From: Kitasatospora sp. NBC_00458
Lineage (GTDB): Bacteria > Actinomycetota > Actinomycetes > Streptomycetales > Streptomycetaceae
Length of the DNA stretch: 64,000 nt
Direction of reading: 5' to 3'
NCBI RefSeq assembly: GCF_036013975.1
Contig: NZ_CP107904.1
Coordinates: 1,488,001 to 1,552,000, forward strand
How positions within the stretch are numbered: position 1 is the first letter of the stretch; each line of letters starts with the position of its first letter. Of this stretch, positions 25,631-34,901 are shown in pieces. Position numbers and translations under genes: made by a program. The notes beneath the pieces are model-generated. The model was not told the DNA's origin and did not search any database. It was given only the letters and a program-made list of their open reading frames with translations.

Positions 25631-27121
25631 TTGACCACTACGGAAACGAGACAGGGTGCGACGGCCGGGCGGGCGGAGCGGGCGGGCGCCGCGCGCTGGG
25701 CGCTCGCCGGTCTCTCGCTCTCCATGCTGCTGTCCTCGCTCGGCACCGGCATCGCCAACGTCGGCCTCCCGACGCTGGCCCAGGCGTTCGGAGCCTCGTT
25801 CCAGGCCGTGCAGTGGGTGGTCCTCGGCTACCTGCTCGCCGTCACCGCGCTGGTCGTCACCGTCGGCCGGCTCGGCGACCTCGTCGGACGGCGGCGGCTG
25901 CTGCTGGCCGGGCTGCTGCTGTTCACCACCGCCTCCGTCCTCTGCGGCCTGGCGCCCTCGCTCGGGGCGCTGGTCGCCGCGCGGGCGGTGCAGGGCCTCG
26001 GAGCGGCCGTCATGATGGCGCTCACGATGGCGTTCGTCGGCGAGACGGTCCCGAAGGAGCGGACCGGCAGCGCGATGGGCCTGCTGGGCACGATGTCCGC
26101 GGTGGGCACCGCGCTCGGCCCCACGCTGGGCGGCCTGCTGCTCGCCGGACCGGGCTGGCGCGCGCTCTTCCTGGTCAACGCCCCGCTGGGGGTGGCGGCC
26201 CTGCTGCTCGCCCACCGCCACCTGCCGGCCGACCGGCCGGCGCCCGCGGGCCGGCGGGCCCGGTTCGACCACCTCGGCACCCTGCTGCTCGCGCTGACGC
26301 TCGGGGCCTACGCCCTGGCCATGACCCTCGGACGCGGGCGCTTCGGCGTCCTCAACCTGGTCCTGCTGGCGGCGGCGGCCGCCGGTGCCGTGCTCTTCGC
26401 GCTCGCCCAGCGCAGGGCCGCGGCGCCGCTGGTGCGCCCGGCCGTGCTCCGTGACCGGCGGCTGAGCGCGAGCCTGCTGATGAGCGTGCTCGTCTCCACC
26501 GTGATGATGGCGACCCTGGTGGTCGGCCCGTTCCACCTCGCCCGGACGCTCGGTCTGAACGCGGCCCTGGTCGGCCTCGCCCTGTCGGTCGGCCCGCTGG
26601 TCGCGGCGCTGACCGGGATCCCGGCCGGGCGGATCACCGACCGGTTCGGCGCGCCGCGCACCACGGCCGCCGGTCTGGCGGCCGCCTCGGCCGGTGCGCT
26701 CGCCGTCGCCCTGCTGCCGGGTTCGCTCGGCGTGGCGGGCTACCTGGTGCCGGTCGCCGTCGTCACGGCCGGCTACTCGCTCTTCCAGACCGCGAACAAC
26801 ACCGCGGTCATGGCGGACGTGCCGGCCGACCGCCGGGGCGTCGTCTCCGGTCTGCTCAACCTCTCGCGCAACCTCGGCCTGGTCACCGGCGCCTCGGTGA
26901 TGGGCGCCGTGTTCACCCTCGCCTCGGCCACCACCGACGTCGCGACCGCGGCTCCCGGCCCGGTCGCCACCGGGACGCGGGTCACCTTCGCGGTCGCGGC
27001 GGGCCTGCTCCTCGTCGCACTCGCCCTGGCGCTCGGCCCGGCCGCGGCCCGGACACTCGCCGGGGCCCGGACGGCCGGCGGCCGCGGTCCCGGCCGCGGC
27101 CGGGAGGCCCGGGAGGGCTGA
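25631..27121 (+). CDS. MFS transporter (drug:H+ antiporter type)
   Basis: The 496-residue membrane protein has many hydrophobic helices. Antiporter motifs are visible as GRLGDLVGRRRLLLAG (motif A) and, later, LGTMSAVGTALGPTLGGLLL (motif C, typical of exporters). The early helix LSMLLSSLGTGIANVGLPTLA is DHA2-like. The start is TTG 25631, with GGAG six bases upstream; the longer frame overlaps the regulator's control region. The last 30 residues are a basic, Gly/Arg-rich tail. It probably exports a toxic compound or metabolite under control of the divergent XRE-cupin protein. Confidence 0.9.
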   Translation: MTTTETRQGATAGRAERAGAARWALAGLSLSMLLSSLGTGIANVGLPTLAQAFGASFQAVQWVVLGYLLAVTALVVTVGRLGDLVGRRRLLLAGLLLFTTASVLCGLAPSLGALVAARAVQGLGAAVMMALTMAFVGETVPKERTGSAMGLLGTMSAVGTALGPTLGGLLLAGPGWRALFLVNAPLGVAALLLAHRHLPADRPAPAGRRARFDHLGTLLLALTLGAYALAMTLGRGRFGVLNLVLLAAAAAGAVLFALAQRRAAAPLVRPAVLRDRRLSASLLMSVLVSTVMMATLVVGPFHLARTLGLNAALVGLALSVGPLVAALTGIPAGRITDRFGAPRTTAAGLAAASAGALAVALLPGSLGVAGYLVPVAVVTAGYSLFQTANNTAVMADVPADRRGVVSGLLNLSRNLGLVTGASVMGAVFTLASATTDVATAAPGPVATGTRVTFAVAAGLLLVALALALGPAAARTLAGARTAGGRGPGRGREAREG

Positions 27122-27283
27122 GCGCCGCGGGGCGCGGGGCGCGGGGGCGCACGGGGGCGCGGACGGCCCCGCGCCGTCGGGCCGAACAGCCGGGGGAGCA
27201 GAAGGCCCTGGACCTCCCGGGGGCCGGGCGGGCCCGGGAGACGGGTCACCGCCGGTGCCTCCGGTGACACCGGCGGCACCGGT

Positions 27284-27301
27284 AGTGCAACAGAGTGCAA
27301 A
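27284..27301. promoter_or_regulatory. Direct repeat upstream of the mut operon
   Basis: AGTGCAA occurs at 27284-27290 and 27294-27300, exactly 10 bp apart, on one face of the helix. It lies 65-82 bp upstream of mutA and could bind a regulator as a side-by-side dimer. Confidence 0.5.
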
Positions 27302-27353
27302 GCGAGGGCAAGGTCACACCGCCCGCCTCTGCTGCGCCCCCACCGGAGGGCGC

Positions 27354-27359
27354 TAACCT
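27354..27359 (+). promoter_or_regulatory. Possible -10 box for a leaderless mutA mRNA
   Basis: TAACCT ends 6 bp before the mutA ATG at 27366. The nearest purine-rich stretch (ggaggg, 27345-27350) is too far upstream to serve as a ribosome site. Transcription may therefore begin at or next to the ATG. No good -35 box is seen. Confidence 0.4.
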
Positions 27360-27365
27360 GCGGGC

Positions 27366-29297
27366 ATGACGGTCCCGCCCGAAGGGCTCCCCCTGGCCGC
27401 CGAGTTCCCGGCCGCACACCGCGAGCAGTGGCAGACCCTCGTCGAGGGTGTGCTGCGCAAGTCCGGTGCGCAGCCCGCGGACGGCGCAGCGGCCGAGCAG
27501 GCGCTCACCACCGCACTCCAGGACGGGCTGCGCGCCCGCCCGCTGTACACCGCCGAGGACGGCCAGGCCGATCCCGGCCTCCCCGGCTTCCCGCCGTTCG
27601 TCCGCGGCGGCCGGCCGCAGGGCTGTTCGGTCACGGGCTGGGACATCCGTCAGCGGCACGCCGACCCGGACCCGCGCCGGACCAACGAGGCCGTCCTGGC
27701 CGACCTGGAGAACGGCGGCGGCTCGCTCTGGCTGGAGCTCGGCGGGGACGGACTGCCGGTCACCGCACTGCCGCAGGCCCTCACCGGCGTCTACCTCGAC
27801 CTGGCCGGCGTGGTCCTCGACGCGGGGTCCGAATTCCCTGACGCCGCGGCACGGTTGTTCGCGCTGTACGAGGAGCGCGAGGTCTCCCCCAGCGCCGCCG
27901 CCGGGAACCTCGGCGCCGACCCGCTGGGCCTGCAGGCCCGGACCGGCGACTCCGGCCGGACCGACGCGCTGCTCGGCGAGGCCACCGCGCTCGCCGCCCG
28001 CTGCGCCGAGGGCTACCCCGGCCTGCGGGCGCTCGCCGTGGACGCCCTGCCGTACCACGAGGCGGGGGCCTCGCCCGCGCAGGAACTCGGTGCCTCGCTG
28101 GCCACCGGCGTCGCCTACCTGCGCGCGCTCACCGCCGCCGGACTGAGCGTCGACGCGGCGCTCGGCCAGCTGGAGTTCCGCTACGCGGCCGATGCCGACC
28201 AGTTCCTGACGATCGCCAAGTTCCGTGCCGCGCGCCGGCTCTGGGCCCGGGTGGCCGAGGTGTCCGGCGGCTCGCCCGAGGTCTCGGCGCAGCGTCAGCA
28301 CGCCGTCACCTCCACGGTGATGATGACCGCCCGCGACCCGTGGGTGAACATGCTCCGCACCACGATCGCCTGCCTGGCGGCCGGCGTCGGCGGGGCGGAC
28401 GCGGTGAGCGTCCAGCCGTTCGACACCGCGCTCGGCCTGCCGGACGCGTTCGCCCGGCGGATCGCCCGCAACACCCAGTCGATCCTGCTGGAGGAGTCGC
28501 ACCTGGCCCGGGTGATCGACCCGGCCGGCGGCTCCTGGTACGTGGAGCGGCTGACCGACGAACTGGCGCACGCCGCCTGGGCCTGGTTCCAGGAGGTCGA
28601 GCGGGCCGGCGGGCTGCGGGCCGCGCTGGAGTCCGGGCTGGTCGGCGAGCGGATCGCGGCCACCTGGGCCGAGCGCTCCGTCCGGCTGGCCAAGCGGCGC
28701 GAACCGGTCACCGGCGTCAGCGAGTTCCCGAACCTGGGCGAGAAGTCGCCGGTCCGCGAACCGGCCCCGGCCGGGCCGGGCGGCGGGCTGCCGAAGGTGC
28801 GGCGCGCGGAGGCCTACGAGGCGCTGCGGGACCGCTCGGACGCGTACCTCGCGGCCACCGGCGCACGGCCCGGGCTCTTCCTGGCCTCGATCGGCACGGC
28901 CTCCGCGCACACCGCGCGGACCACCTTCGCCGCCAACCTGTTCCAGGCCGGCGGCATCGCGACGACGGCGGCGGAGGGCACCGAACCCGCCGTGTTCGCC
29001 GAGGCGTTCGCCGCTTCCGGCGCACGGGTGGCCTGCCTCTGCTCCAGCGACGCGCTGTACGGCGAGCACGCCGGTGCCGTCGCCGCCGCGCTCAAGGCGG
29101 CCGGCGCCCGCCGGGTGCTGCTGGCCGGGCGGCCCGGCGAGCAGCGCGAGGCGTACCAGGCGGCCGGGGTGGACGAGTTCGTCTTCGCGGGCGGCGACGC
29201 CGTGGCGACCCTGGCCTCCCTGCTGGACCAGATCACCGACGAGAGCACCGCGGCGGGCCCCGGCCGCGGCCCCGACGAAAGCGGAGTGGCGCGATGA
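27366..29297 (+). CDS. mutA: Methylmalonyl-CoA mutase, small (beta) subunit
   Basis: The 643-residue protein is the non-catalytic partner of MutB. It carries the mutase TIM-barrel region ([33 protein letters not shown] and the [30 protein letters not shown] stretch). Its C-terminal cobalamin-like domain has ALYGEHAGA where MutB has DxHxxG, as expected for this subunit. Methylmalonyl-CoA mutase interconverts succinyl-CoA and (R)-methylmalonyl-CoA. In actinomycetes it supplies polyketide precursors and handles propionate. Its stop overlaps the mutB start by 4 bp. Confidence 0.96.
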   Translation: MTVPPEGLPLAAEFPAAHREQWQTLVEGVLRKSGAQPADGAAAEQALTTALQDGLRARPLYTAEDGQADPGLPGFPPFVRGGRPQGCSVTGWDIRQRHADPDPRRTNEAVLADLENGGGSLWLELGGDGLPVTALPQALTGVYLDLAGVVLDAGSEFPDAAARLFALYEEREVSPSAAAGNLGADPLGLQARTGDSGRTDALLGEATALAARCAEGYPGLRALAVDALPYHEAGASPAQELGASLATGVAYLRALTAAGLSVDAALGQLEFRYAADADQFLTIAKFRAARRLWARVAEVSGGSPEVSAQRQHAVTSTVMMTARDPWVNMLRTTIACLAAGVGGADAVSVQPFDTALGLPDAFARRIARNTQSILLEESHLARVIDPAGGSWYVERLTDELAHAAWAWFQEVERAGGLRAALESGLVGERIAATWAERSVRLAKRREPVTGVSEFPNLGEKSPVREPAPAGPGGGLPKVRRAEAYEALRDRSDAYLAATGARPGLFLASIGTASAHTARTTFAANLFQAGGIATTAAEGTEPAVFAEAFAASGARVACLCSSDALYGEHAGAVAAALKAAGARRVLLAGRPGEQREAYQAAGVDEFVFAGGDAVATLASLLDQITDESTAAGPGRGPDESGVAR

Positions 29298-31498
29298 TCC
29301 CCGACTTCACCGGAATCGGGCTGGACCGGGACTCCGGCGCGGACGTCACCGACGGCCAGTGGCGCTCCGCCTGGCGGCAGGCCACCGGCAAGGACGTCGA
29401 CGAACTGCTCTGGGACACCCCGGAGGGCATCGGCGTCAAGCCGCTGTACACCCCGGCCGACCTGGCCGGACTGGACTTCCTGGACACCTACCCGGGCATC
29501 GCGCCGTACCTGCGCGGCCCGTACCCGACGATGTACGTCAACCAGCCGTGGACGGTCCGGCAGTACGCGGGCTTCTCCACCGCCGAGGAGTCCAACGCCT
29601 TCTACCGCCGCAACCTGGCGGCCGGTCAGAAGGGCCTCTCGGTCGCCTTCGACCTGCCGACCCACCGCGGCTACGACAGCGACCACCCGCGCGTCACCGG
29701 CGACGTCGGCATGGCGGGCGTGGCGATCGACTCCATCTACGACATGCGCCAGCTCTTCGACGGCATCCCGCTGGACCGGATGTCGGTGTCGATGACCATG
29801 AACGGCGCGGTGCTGCCCGTGCTGGCGCTGTACATCGTCGCGGCCGAGGAGCAGGGGGTGCCGCCGGAGAAGCTGGCGGGGACCATCCAGAACGACATCC
29901 TCAAGGAGTTCATGGTCCGCAACACCTACATCTACCCGCCGCAGCCGTCGATGCGGATCATCTCGGACATCTTCGCGTACACCTCGCAGAAGATGCCCCG
30001 GTACAACTCGATCTCCATCTCCGGCTACCACATCCAGGAGGCCGGGGCCACCGCCGACCTGGAGCTGGCCTACACCCTCGCCGACGGCGTGGAGTACCTG
30101 CGGGCCGGGCTGGAGGTCGGGCTGGACGTGGACGCGTTCGCACCGCGGCTGTCGTTCTTCTGGGCGATCGGCATGAACTTCTTCATGGAGGTCGCCAAGC
30201 TGCGCGCGGCCCGGCTGCTCTGGGCCAAGCTGGTCAAGCAGTTCGACCCGAAGAACGCCAAGTCGCTGTCGCTGCGCACCCATTCGCAGACCTCCGGCTG
30301 GTCGCTCACCGCCCAGGACGTGTTCAACAACGTCGCCCGCACCTGCGTCGAGGCGATGGCGGCCACCCAGGGCCACACCCAGTCGCTGCACACCAACGCC
30401 CTGGACGAGGCGCTCGCGCTGCCGACCGACTTCTCGGCCCGGATCGCCCGCAACACCCAGCTGCTGCTCCAGCAGGAGTCGGGCACCTGCCGGGTGATCG
30501 ACCCGTGGGGCGGCTCGGCGTACGTGGAGAAGCTCACCCACGACCTCGCCGAACGCGCCTGGCAGCACATCCAGGAGGTCGAGGCGGCCGGCGGCATGGC
30601 CAAGGCGATCGACGCGGGCATCCCCAAGCTGCGCGTCGAGGAGGCCGCCGCCCGCACCCAGGCGCGCATCGACTCCGGCCGCCAGCCGGTGATCGGCGTC
30701 AACAAGTACCGGGTGGAGAGCGACGAGCAGATCGACGTGCTCAAGGTCGACAACTCCTCGGTGCGCGCCCGGCAGCTGGAGAAGCTGCGCCGCCTGCGCG
30801 ACGAGCGCGACGAGGACGCCACCCAGGCCGCCCTGCACGCGCTGACCCGCGCCGCCGAGGCCGGCCCGCAGTCCGGCGGCTCGCTGGACGGCAACCTCCT
30901 GCACCTGGCGGTGAACGCGGCCCGCGCGATGGCCACCGTCGGCGAGATCTCGGACGCCCTGGAGAAGGTGTACGGCCGGCACTCCGGCCAGATCCGTACC
31001 ATCTCCGGTGTGTACCGAGACGAAGCCGGCCAGTCGGCGCCCCTCCAGCGCACCCGGGACCTGGTCGAGCGGTTCGAGCGGGCCGAGGGCCGGCGCCCGC
31101 GCATCCTGGTCGCCAAGATGGGCCAGGACGGCCACGACCGCGGCCAGAAGGTGATCGCCACCGCCTTCGCCGACCTGGGCTTCACGGTGGACGTCGGCCC
31201 GCTGTTCCAGACCCCGGCCGAGGTGGCCAGGCAGGCCGTCGAGGCGGACGTCCACATCGTCGGCGTCTCCTCGCTGGCCGCGGGGCACCTCACCCTGGTC
31301 CCGGCCCTGCGCGCCGAGCTGGCCGCGGCCGGCCGGGAGGACATCACCATCGTGGTCGGCGGGGTGATCCCCCCGCAGGACTTCGACGCACTGTACGAGG
31401 CGGGTGCCGCGGCGGTCTTCCCGCCCGGCACGGTGATCCCGGACGCCGCCTACGACCTGCTGAAGACGCTCGCCGCCGACCTCGGCCACGAGCTCTGA
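29294..31498 (+). CDS. mutB: Methylmalonyl-CoA mutase, large (alpha) catalytic subunit
   Basis: The 734-residue catalytic subunit has an N-terminal barrel ([27 protein letters not shown], then [23 protein letters not shown]). Its C-terminal B12-binding domain carries D612-G-H614-D-R-G617, whose histidine ligates cobalt. It ends in the family's [14 protein letters not shown] region. The ATG at 29294 overlaps the mutA stop, so the two subunits are translationally coupled and made in equal amounts. meaB follows after 11 bp. Confidence 0.97.
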   Translation: MIPDFTGIGLDRDSGADVTDGQWRSAWRQATGKDVDELLWDTPEGIGVKPLYTPADLAGLDFLDTYPGIAPYLRGPYPTMYVNQPWTVRQYAGFSTAEESNAFYRRNLAAGQKGLSVAFDLPTHRGYDSDHPRVTGDVGMAGVAIDSIYDMRQLFDGIPLDRMSVSMTMNGAVLPVLALYIVAAEEQGVPPEKLAGTIQNDILKEFMVRNTYIYPPQPSMRIISDIFAYTSQKMPRYNSISISGYHIQEAGATADLELAYTLADGVEYLRAGLEVGLDVDAFAPRLSFFWAIGMNFFMEVAKLRAARLLWAKLVKQFDPKNAKSLSLRTHSQTSGWSLTAQDVFNNVARTCVEAMAATQGHTQSLHTNALDEALALPTDFSARIARNTQLLLQQESGTCRVIDPWGGSAYVEKLTHDLAERAWQHIQEVEAAGGMAKAIDAGIPKLRVEEAAARTQARIDSGRQPVIGVNKYRVESDEQIDVLKVDNSSVRARQLEKLRRLRDERDEDATQAALHALTRAAEAGPQSGGSLDGNLLHLAVNAARAMATVGEISDALEKVYGRHSGQIRTISGVYRDEAGQSAPLQRTRDLVERFERAEGRRPRILVAKMGQDGHDRGQKVIATAFADLGFTVDVGPLFQTPAEVARQAVEADVHIVGVSSLAAGHLTLVPALRAELAAAGREDITIVVGGVIPPQDFDALYEAGAAAVFPPGTVIPDAAYDLLKTLAADLGHEL

Positions 31499-31509
31499 GG
31501 CGCTGAGCG

Positions 31510-32508
31510 ATGGCGCCCCGGACGATCGACCTCGACAGCTACGCGACGGGCGTGCGGGAGGGCTCGCGCGCCTACGTCGCGCGGGCCATCACCCTCGTCG
31601 AGTCCACCCGGCCCGACCACCGCGCGCTGGCGCAGCAGCTGCTGACGATGCTGCTGCCGCACTCGGGCGGGGCGGTCCGGGTGGGCATCACCGGCGTACC
31701 CGGTGTCGGCAAGTCGACTTTCATCGACGCCTTCGGCACCATGCTCACCGGACTCGGCCACCGGGTCGCGGTACTGGCCGTCGACCCGACGTCCAGCCGG
31801 ACCGGCGGCTCCATCCTGGGCGACAAGACCCGGATGGAGCGCCTGGCCGTCGACCCGGCCGCGTTCGTCCGCCCCTCCCCCACCTCCGGCACGCTCGGCG
31901 GCGTGGCCCGGGCCACCCGGGAGTCGATGGTGGTGATGGAGGCCGCCGGCTACGACGTCGTGCTGATCGAGACGGTCGGCGTCGGCCAGTCCGAGACGGC
32001 GGTGGCCGGCATGGTGGACTCCTTCCTGCTGCTCTCGCTGGCGCGCACCGGCGACCAGTTGCAGGGCATCAAGAAGGGCGTGCTGGAGCTCGCCGACGTG
32101 ATCGCGGTCAACAAGGCGGACGGCCCGCACGAGACCGACGCCCGCGCCGCCGCCCGCGAACTCGCGGGCGCGCTGCGGCTGCTCCGGGCCCCGGACGCGC
32201 CGTGGACGCCGCCCGTGCTGACCTGCAGCGGGCGGGACGGCGCGGGGCTCGACGTGCTGTGGGAGCGGCTCCAGCAGCACCGCAAGGTGCTGGACGCGAC
32301 CGGCGCACTGGCCGCCAAGCGGCGCGACCAGCAGGTGGAGTGGACGTGGGCGATGGTGCACGACCAGCTCCTCGCCCGGCTGCACGCCCACCCGGAGGTC
32401 CGCCACCTCGCCCCCGGACTGGAGCAGCAGGTCCGCGCGGGCACGCTCCCGGCCGGGCTCGCGGCCCAGCGGATCCTGGACGCGTTCGGCATCCCTCCGG
32501 CATCCTGA
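31510..32508 (+). CDS. meaB: Methylmalonyl-CoA mutase-associated GTPase MeaB
   Basis: The 332-residue G3E GTPase has the P-loop GVPGVGKST (residues 62-70). It has the conserved VLAVDPTSSRTGGSILGDKTRM and RPSPTSGTLGGVA stretches, ETVGVGQSE as switch II, and NKADG as base-recognition motif. MeaB protects and reactivates the mutase by gating cobalamin loading and removing damaged cofactor. Its place 11 bp after mutB fits an operon with its client. A long hairpin follows the stop. Confidence 0.96.
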   Translation: MAPRTIDLDSYATGVREGSRAYVARAITLVESTRPDHRALAQQLLTMLLPHSGGAVRVGITGVPGVGKSTFIDAFGTMLTGLGHRVAVLAVDPTSSRTGGSILGDKTRMERLAVDPAAFVRPSPTSGTLGGVARATRESMVVMEAAGYDVVLIETVGVGQSETAVAGMVDSFLLLSLARTGDQLQGIKKGVLELADVIAVNKADGPHETDARAAARELAGALRLLRAPDAPWTPPVLTCSGRDGAGLDVLWERLQQHRKVLDATGALAAKRRDQQVEWTWAMVHDQLLARLHAHPEVRHLAPGLEQQVRAGTLPAGLAAQRILDAFGIPPAS

Positions 32509-32516
32509 CCGCTCCG

Positions 32517-32996
32517 CTACGCCGCCGCGAGGCCCGGCGCCGTGCCCCACCCGCGTGTGGGGCACGGCGCTTCGCGCTCCTCGGGGAACTCGAACCAGAC
32601 CACCTTGCCGTCCCCTCGCGGACACCAGCCCCAGGCCTCGGCCAGCGCTTCCACCAGCAACAGCCCACGCCCGCCGGTCGCTTCGACCCCGCGCTCCCGC
32701 CGCGCGAGCACGGGACACCGGTCGGCCACCTCGACCCTCAGCCGCCCCGGCCGCCGCAGCACCGTCACGGCACAGCGGTCCCCGGTGTGCAGCAGCGCAT
32801 TGGCGATCACCTCACTCGCGCACAACTCCAGGTCCTGGAACGCGTCGTCCGCGAGCGGCACGCCCCACTCCCGCACGATCGCCCCCACCAGCCACCGCGC
32901 CGCCGGCACCGCCTCCGGCCCCGGCGACACCCCCCATTCCAGCGGCACCGGGAACCGGGCACTGCTGAGCGGGCTCACGGTCACATTCCACCCCAT
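32517..32996 (-). CDS. RsbW/AbaA-type ATP-binding protein (HATPase_c_2)
   Basis: The 159-residue protein is a lone histidine-kinase-like ATPase of the anti-sigma type. The N-box is in LELCASEVIANALLHTGD (about residues 62-79) and the lid glycines are in GGRGLLLVEAL. The KVVWFEF ending is typical of Streptomyces regulators of this class. Such proteins bind or phosphorylate sigma-factor partners, or work with XRE/DUF397 proteins in development. The ATG at 32996 has GGAGG four bases upstream. It is divergent from a monooxygenase-like and XRE-TPR pair, with a well-formed promoter and operator region between them. The tail after about residue 140 is low-complexity. Confidence 0.85.
   Translation of the reverse strand: MGWNVTVSPLSSARFPVPLEWGVSPGPEAVPAARWLVGAIVREWGVPLADDAFQDLELCASEVIANALLHTGDRCAVTVLRRPGRLRVEVADRCPVLARRERGVEATGGRGLLLVEALAEAWGWCPRGDGKVVWFEFPEEREAPCPTRGWGTAPGLAAA
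32537..32570 (+). terminator. 14-bp perfect hairpin after meaB
   Basis: Arms GCGCCGTGCCCCAC (32537-32550) and its exact complement (32557-32570) enclose ccgcgt. It lies inside the last codons of the convergent ATPase gene, so one element serves as protein code on the minus strand and probable terminator on the plus strand. Confidence 0.7.
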
Positions 32997-33086
32997 CGAT
33001 CCTCCACGACCACAGATGGACAGCGTTGCCAGCAGATGGCAGCGCGAGGGAGCCGATCGTGACCATCAGCCACGACGACACCACCG

Positions 33087-33136
33087 AAGGTAGTCACAGA
33101 AAAACTGTGAGTCAAGAATTAATGCGACTCACAGTT
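33087..33136. promoter_or_regulatory. Divergent control region with promoter and nested inverted repeats
   Basis: On the minus strand TTGACT (33115-33110) and TACCTT (33092-33087) are 17 bp apart and form a good promoter for the ATPase gene. The dyad TCACAGAAAAACTGTGA (33094-33110) fills the spacer. A second perfect dyad has 11-bp arms, AACTGTGAGTC (33103-33113) and GACTCACAGTT (33126-33136), with a 12-nt AT-rich centre. Three CTGTGAGT-type half-sites result. Confidence 0.75.
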
Positions 33137-33183
33137 CTTCACCGAGTTGTGCGAGACTCGACTGATCCTGGAAGGAGAGAAGC

Positions 33184-33510
33184 ATGGGATTCGGCCTCGT
33201 TGTACGCTTCGTCGCCCGTGATGTGACAGCCGCTCACGCTTTCGACGAACTGGCACGGGAAGCACTCGACGGGATCCGCACCAAGGAGCCCGGAACTCTC
33301 GTCTACGTCAATCACGCCGTTCCGGCCGAGCCGCGCGTCCGGGTCTTCTACGAGCTGTATGCGGACCGCGAGGCGTTCGAGGAGCACGAACGACAGCCTC
33401 ACGTCCGCCGGTTCCTCTCCGAGCGCGGCCAGTACCTCGAATCTTTCGAGGTCACGTTCCTGGACGAGATCGACGGCAAGGGGTCGGCCGCCCACGGGGA
33501 CGGCCGGTGA
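33184..33510 (+). CDS. Antibiotic biosynthesis monooxygenase (ABM)/quinol-monooxygenase-like protein
   Basis: The 108-residue protein has the dimeric alpha-beta barrel pattern of ABM/YgiN proteins: FGLVVRFVARDVTAAHAFDELAREALDGIRTKEPGTLVYVNHAV, RVRVFYELYADREAFEEHE, and FLSERGQYLES. Members oxidise quinols or polyketides without a cofactor, and many act in redox stress. A strong Shine-Dalgarno sequence (gaaggagaga, 33171-33180) precedes the ATG. Its stop overlaps the GTG of the XRE-TPR gene, so the two are coupled. The regulator in the same operon probably controls it. Confidence 0.87.
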   Translation: MGFGLVVRFVARDVTAAHAFDELAREALDGIRTKEPGTLVYVNHAVPAEPRVRVFYELYADREAFEEHERQPHVRRFLSERGQYLESFEVTFLDEIDGKGSAAHGDGR

Positions 33511-34748
33511 GTCCCGAGGAGCAGCGAGCATTCGGCGCCCGGGTGGCCCAGCTCCGCAAGAGCCGTGGCATGCGGCAGGATCAGCTCGCCACCGCCGTCA
33601 ACCGGAGCGCCAGCTGGGTCTCGCAGGTCGAGCGCGGTATCCAACCTGTCGTACGTCTCGATGTACTCCAGTTGCTCGCCGACGGCCTCGGCGTCTCCGT
33701 CCAGACGCTGAGGCCGGATGCCCCGTCGCCCGCCCGATCCGCGTCGACGACTTCGGATCAGGTCAACGACCTCGACCTGGTCCGGCTCGCACTCTCTGGG
33801 CACCCCGCGCTCGATGCCGTGCTCGACGAGAACCCCGCCGCAACTTCACCCGACACGGCCGAGCTGGCCGCCGCTGTGGCGCAGCTCTGGCACCTGACGC
33901 ACAACGCCCGATTCGCGGAGCTCAGCACAGCTGTCGCCGACACCCTGCCCCGACTCGAAGCCGCGACGCGGACGGCCTCCCCTGAGCAACGGCCGGAACT
34001 TCAACTCCTCCTCAGCCAGGCATATCAGGCGGTCGCGGCGGCATTCGTCCGCCAGGACGAGGCTGATGCAGCCTGGGTGGCCGCCGATCGGGCGATCCGG
34101 GCCGCCGAACAGTCCGGCGAGCCTCTCCAAGTCTTCGCAGGCATCTACCGCTTGGCCCACGCATTCGTCCGACTCCGGCGGTTGGACCAGGCAGAACACG
34201 CCGCCGGGAAGAGCGTGACAACCCTTCGGGACTACATCTCGGCGGCCGGGCCACCTCCGCCGGAAGCCCTCTCCGTGCTCGGTTCGCTCCACTTGGTCCT
34301 CGCGTTGGCCGCCGCCCGCGCCGGCCAACGCGACCAGGCCCGGAAGGAACTCGCCGACGCGCGAGAGGTCGCAGCACTGGTCGGCGAGGATCGCAATGAC
34401 TTCAACTTGGAGTTCGGACCGACGAACGTCGCGATCCAGGCGGTATCAACGGCGATCGACCTCGGCGATGCGGGCGAGGCGCTGGACCTGGGGCGACGAA
34501 TCGATGCGAGTCGGCTCTCGCCCGAGCGGAGGTCGCGACTGCTGGTCGACCTCGGAAGGGCCCACGCGCAACTGCGGCACCTCGGGGAGGCCGTCGATTG
34601 CCTCCTCCGGGCCGAGGAGTTGGCACCGGAGAGCCTCCGGAGCCACCTGGCGGCCCGGTCGGTGATCCGCGAGCTCGTTCTCCTCGCCGGCCGGAACGCC
34701 CCGCCGGATCTGCTGAAGCTCGCCAAACGCGCCAACGCCACGGGGTGA
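33507..34748 (+). CDS. XRE-family regulator with TPR-like C-terminal region
   Basis: The 413-residue protein has an N-terminal helix-turn-helix (FGARVAQLRKSRGMRQDQLATAVNRSASWVSQVERGIQP, residues about 9-48). A helical region from about 115 onward has TPR-like periodicity (LLLSQAYQAVAAAFVRQDEADAAWVAADRAIRAAEQ, GIYRLAHAFVRLRRLDQAEHAA, DLGRAHAQLRHLGEAVDCLLRAEEL). Such proteins often sense peptides or act with a partner protein. GTG 33507 overlaps the ABM stop (GTGA). Codons are less GC-biased at third positions than in the mut operon, suggesting the cassette was acquired. It is the best candidate to bind the upstream dyads. Confidence 0.88.
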   Translation: MSPEEQRAFGARVAQLRKSRGMRQDQLATAVNRSASWVSQVERGIQPVVRLDVLQLLADGLGVSVQTLRPDAPSPARSASTTSDQVNDLDLVRLALSGHPALDAVLDENPAATSPDTAELAAAVAQLWHLTHNARFAELSTAVADTLPRLEAATRTASPEQRPELQLLLSQAYQAVAAAFVRQDEADAAWVAADRAIRAAEQSGEPLQVFAGIYRLAHAFVRLRRLDQAEHAAGKSVTTLRDYISAAGPPPPEALSVLGSLHLVLALAAARAGQRDQARKELADAREVAALVGEDRNDFNLEFGPTNVAIQAVSTAIDLGDAGEALDLGRRIDASRLSPERRSRLLVDLGRAHAQLRHLGEAVDCLLRAEELAPESLRSHLAARSVIRELVLLAGRNAPPDLLKLAKRANATG

Positions 34749-34805
34749 ACGGGAAAGACCGAAGTCGTCGAAGGCTGGGCCCGGACCTCCCGACCGAGCC
34801 ACGAA

Positions 34806-34843
34806 AGGTCCCCCCGGACGGTTCGCACCGTCCGGGGGGACCT
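34806..34843. terminator. 17-bp perfect hairpin between convergent genes
   Basis: Arms AGGTCCCCCCGGACGGT (34806-34822) and its exact complement (34827-34843) enclose tcgc. It lies between the XRE-TPR and superoxide dismutase stops and is probably bidirectional. Confidence 0.85.
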
Positions 34844-34901
34844 CCGCTACCCGCCCTGTCCCGGGACGGGCCTATTCGGGCGAATCACCCCGAAATGGGG
34901 A

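Noticed and set aside
27366..29297. mutA considered defective because it lacks DxHxxG
   Set aside because: The small subunit normally lacks the cobalt-ligating motif. MutB carries it (D612, H614, G617).
28814..31489. 891-codon frame antisense to mutB
   Set aside because: The product has no recognisable domain and lies wholly inside mutA/mutB, whose motifs are complete.
33184..33510. ABM protein and asnB taken as signs of an antibiotic biosynthetic cluster
   Set aside because: There are no polyketide, peptide or terpene synthase genes in the window. Both fit redox or housekeeping roles.
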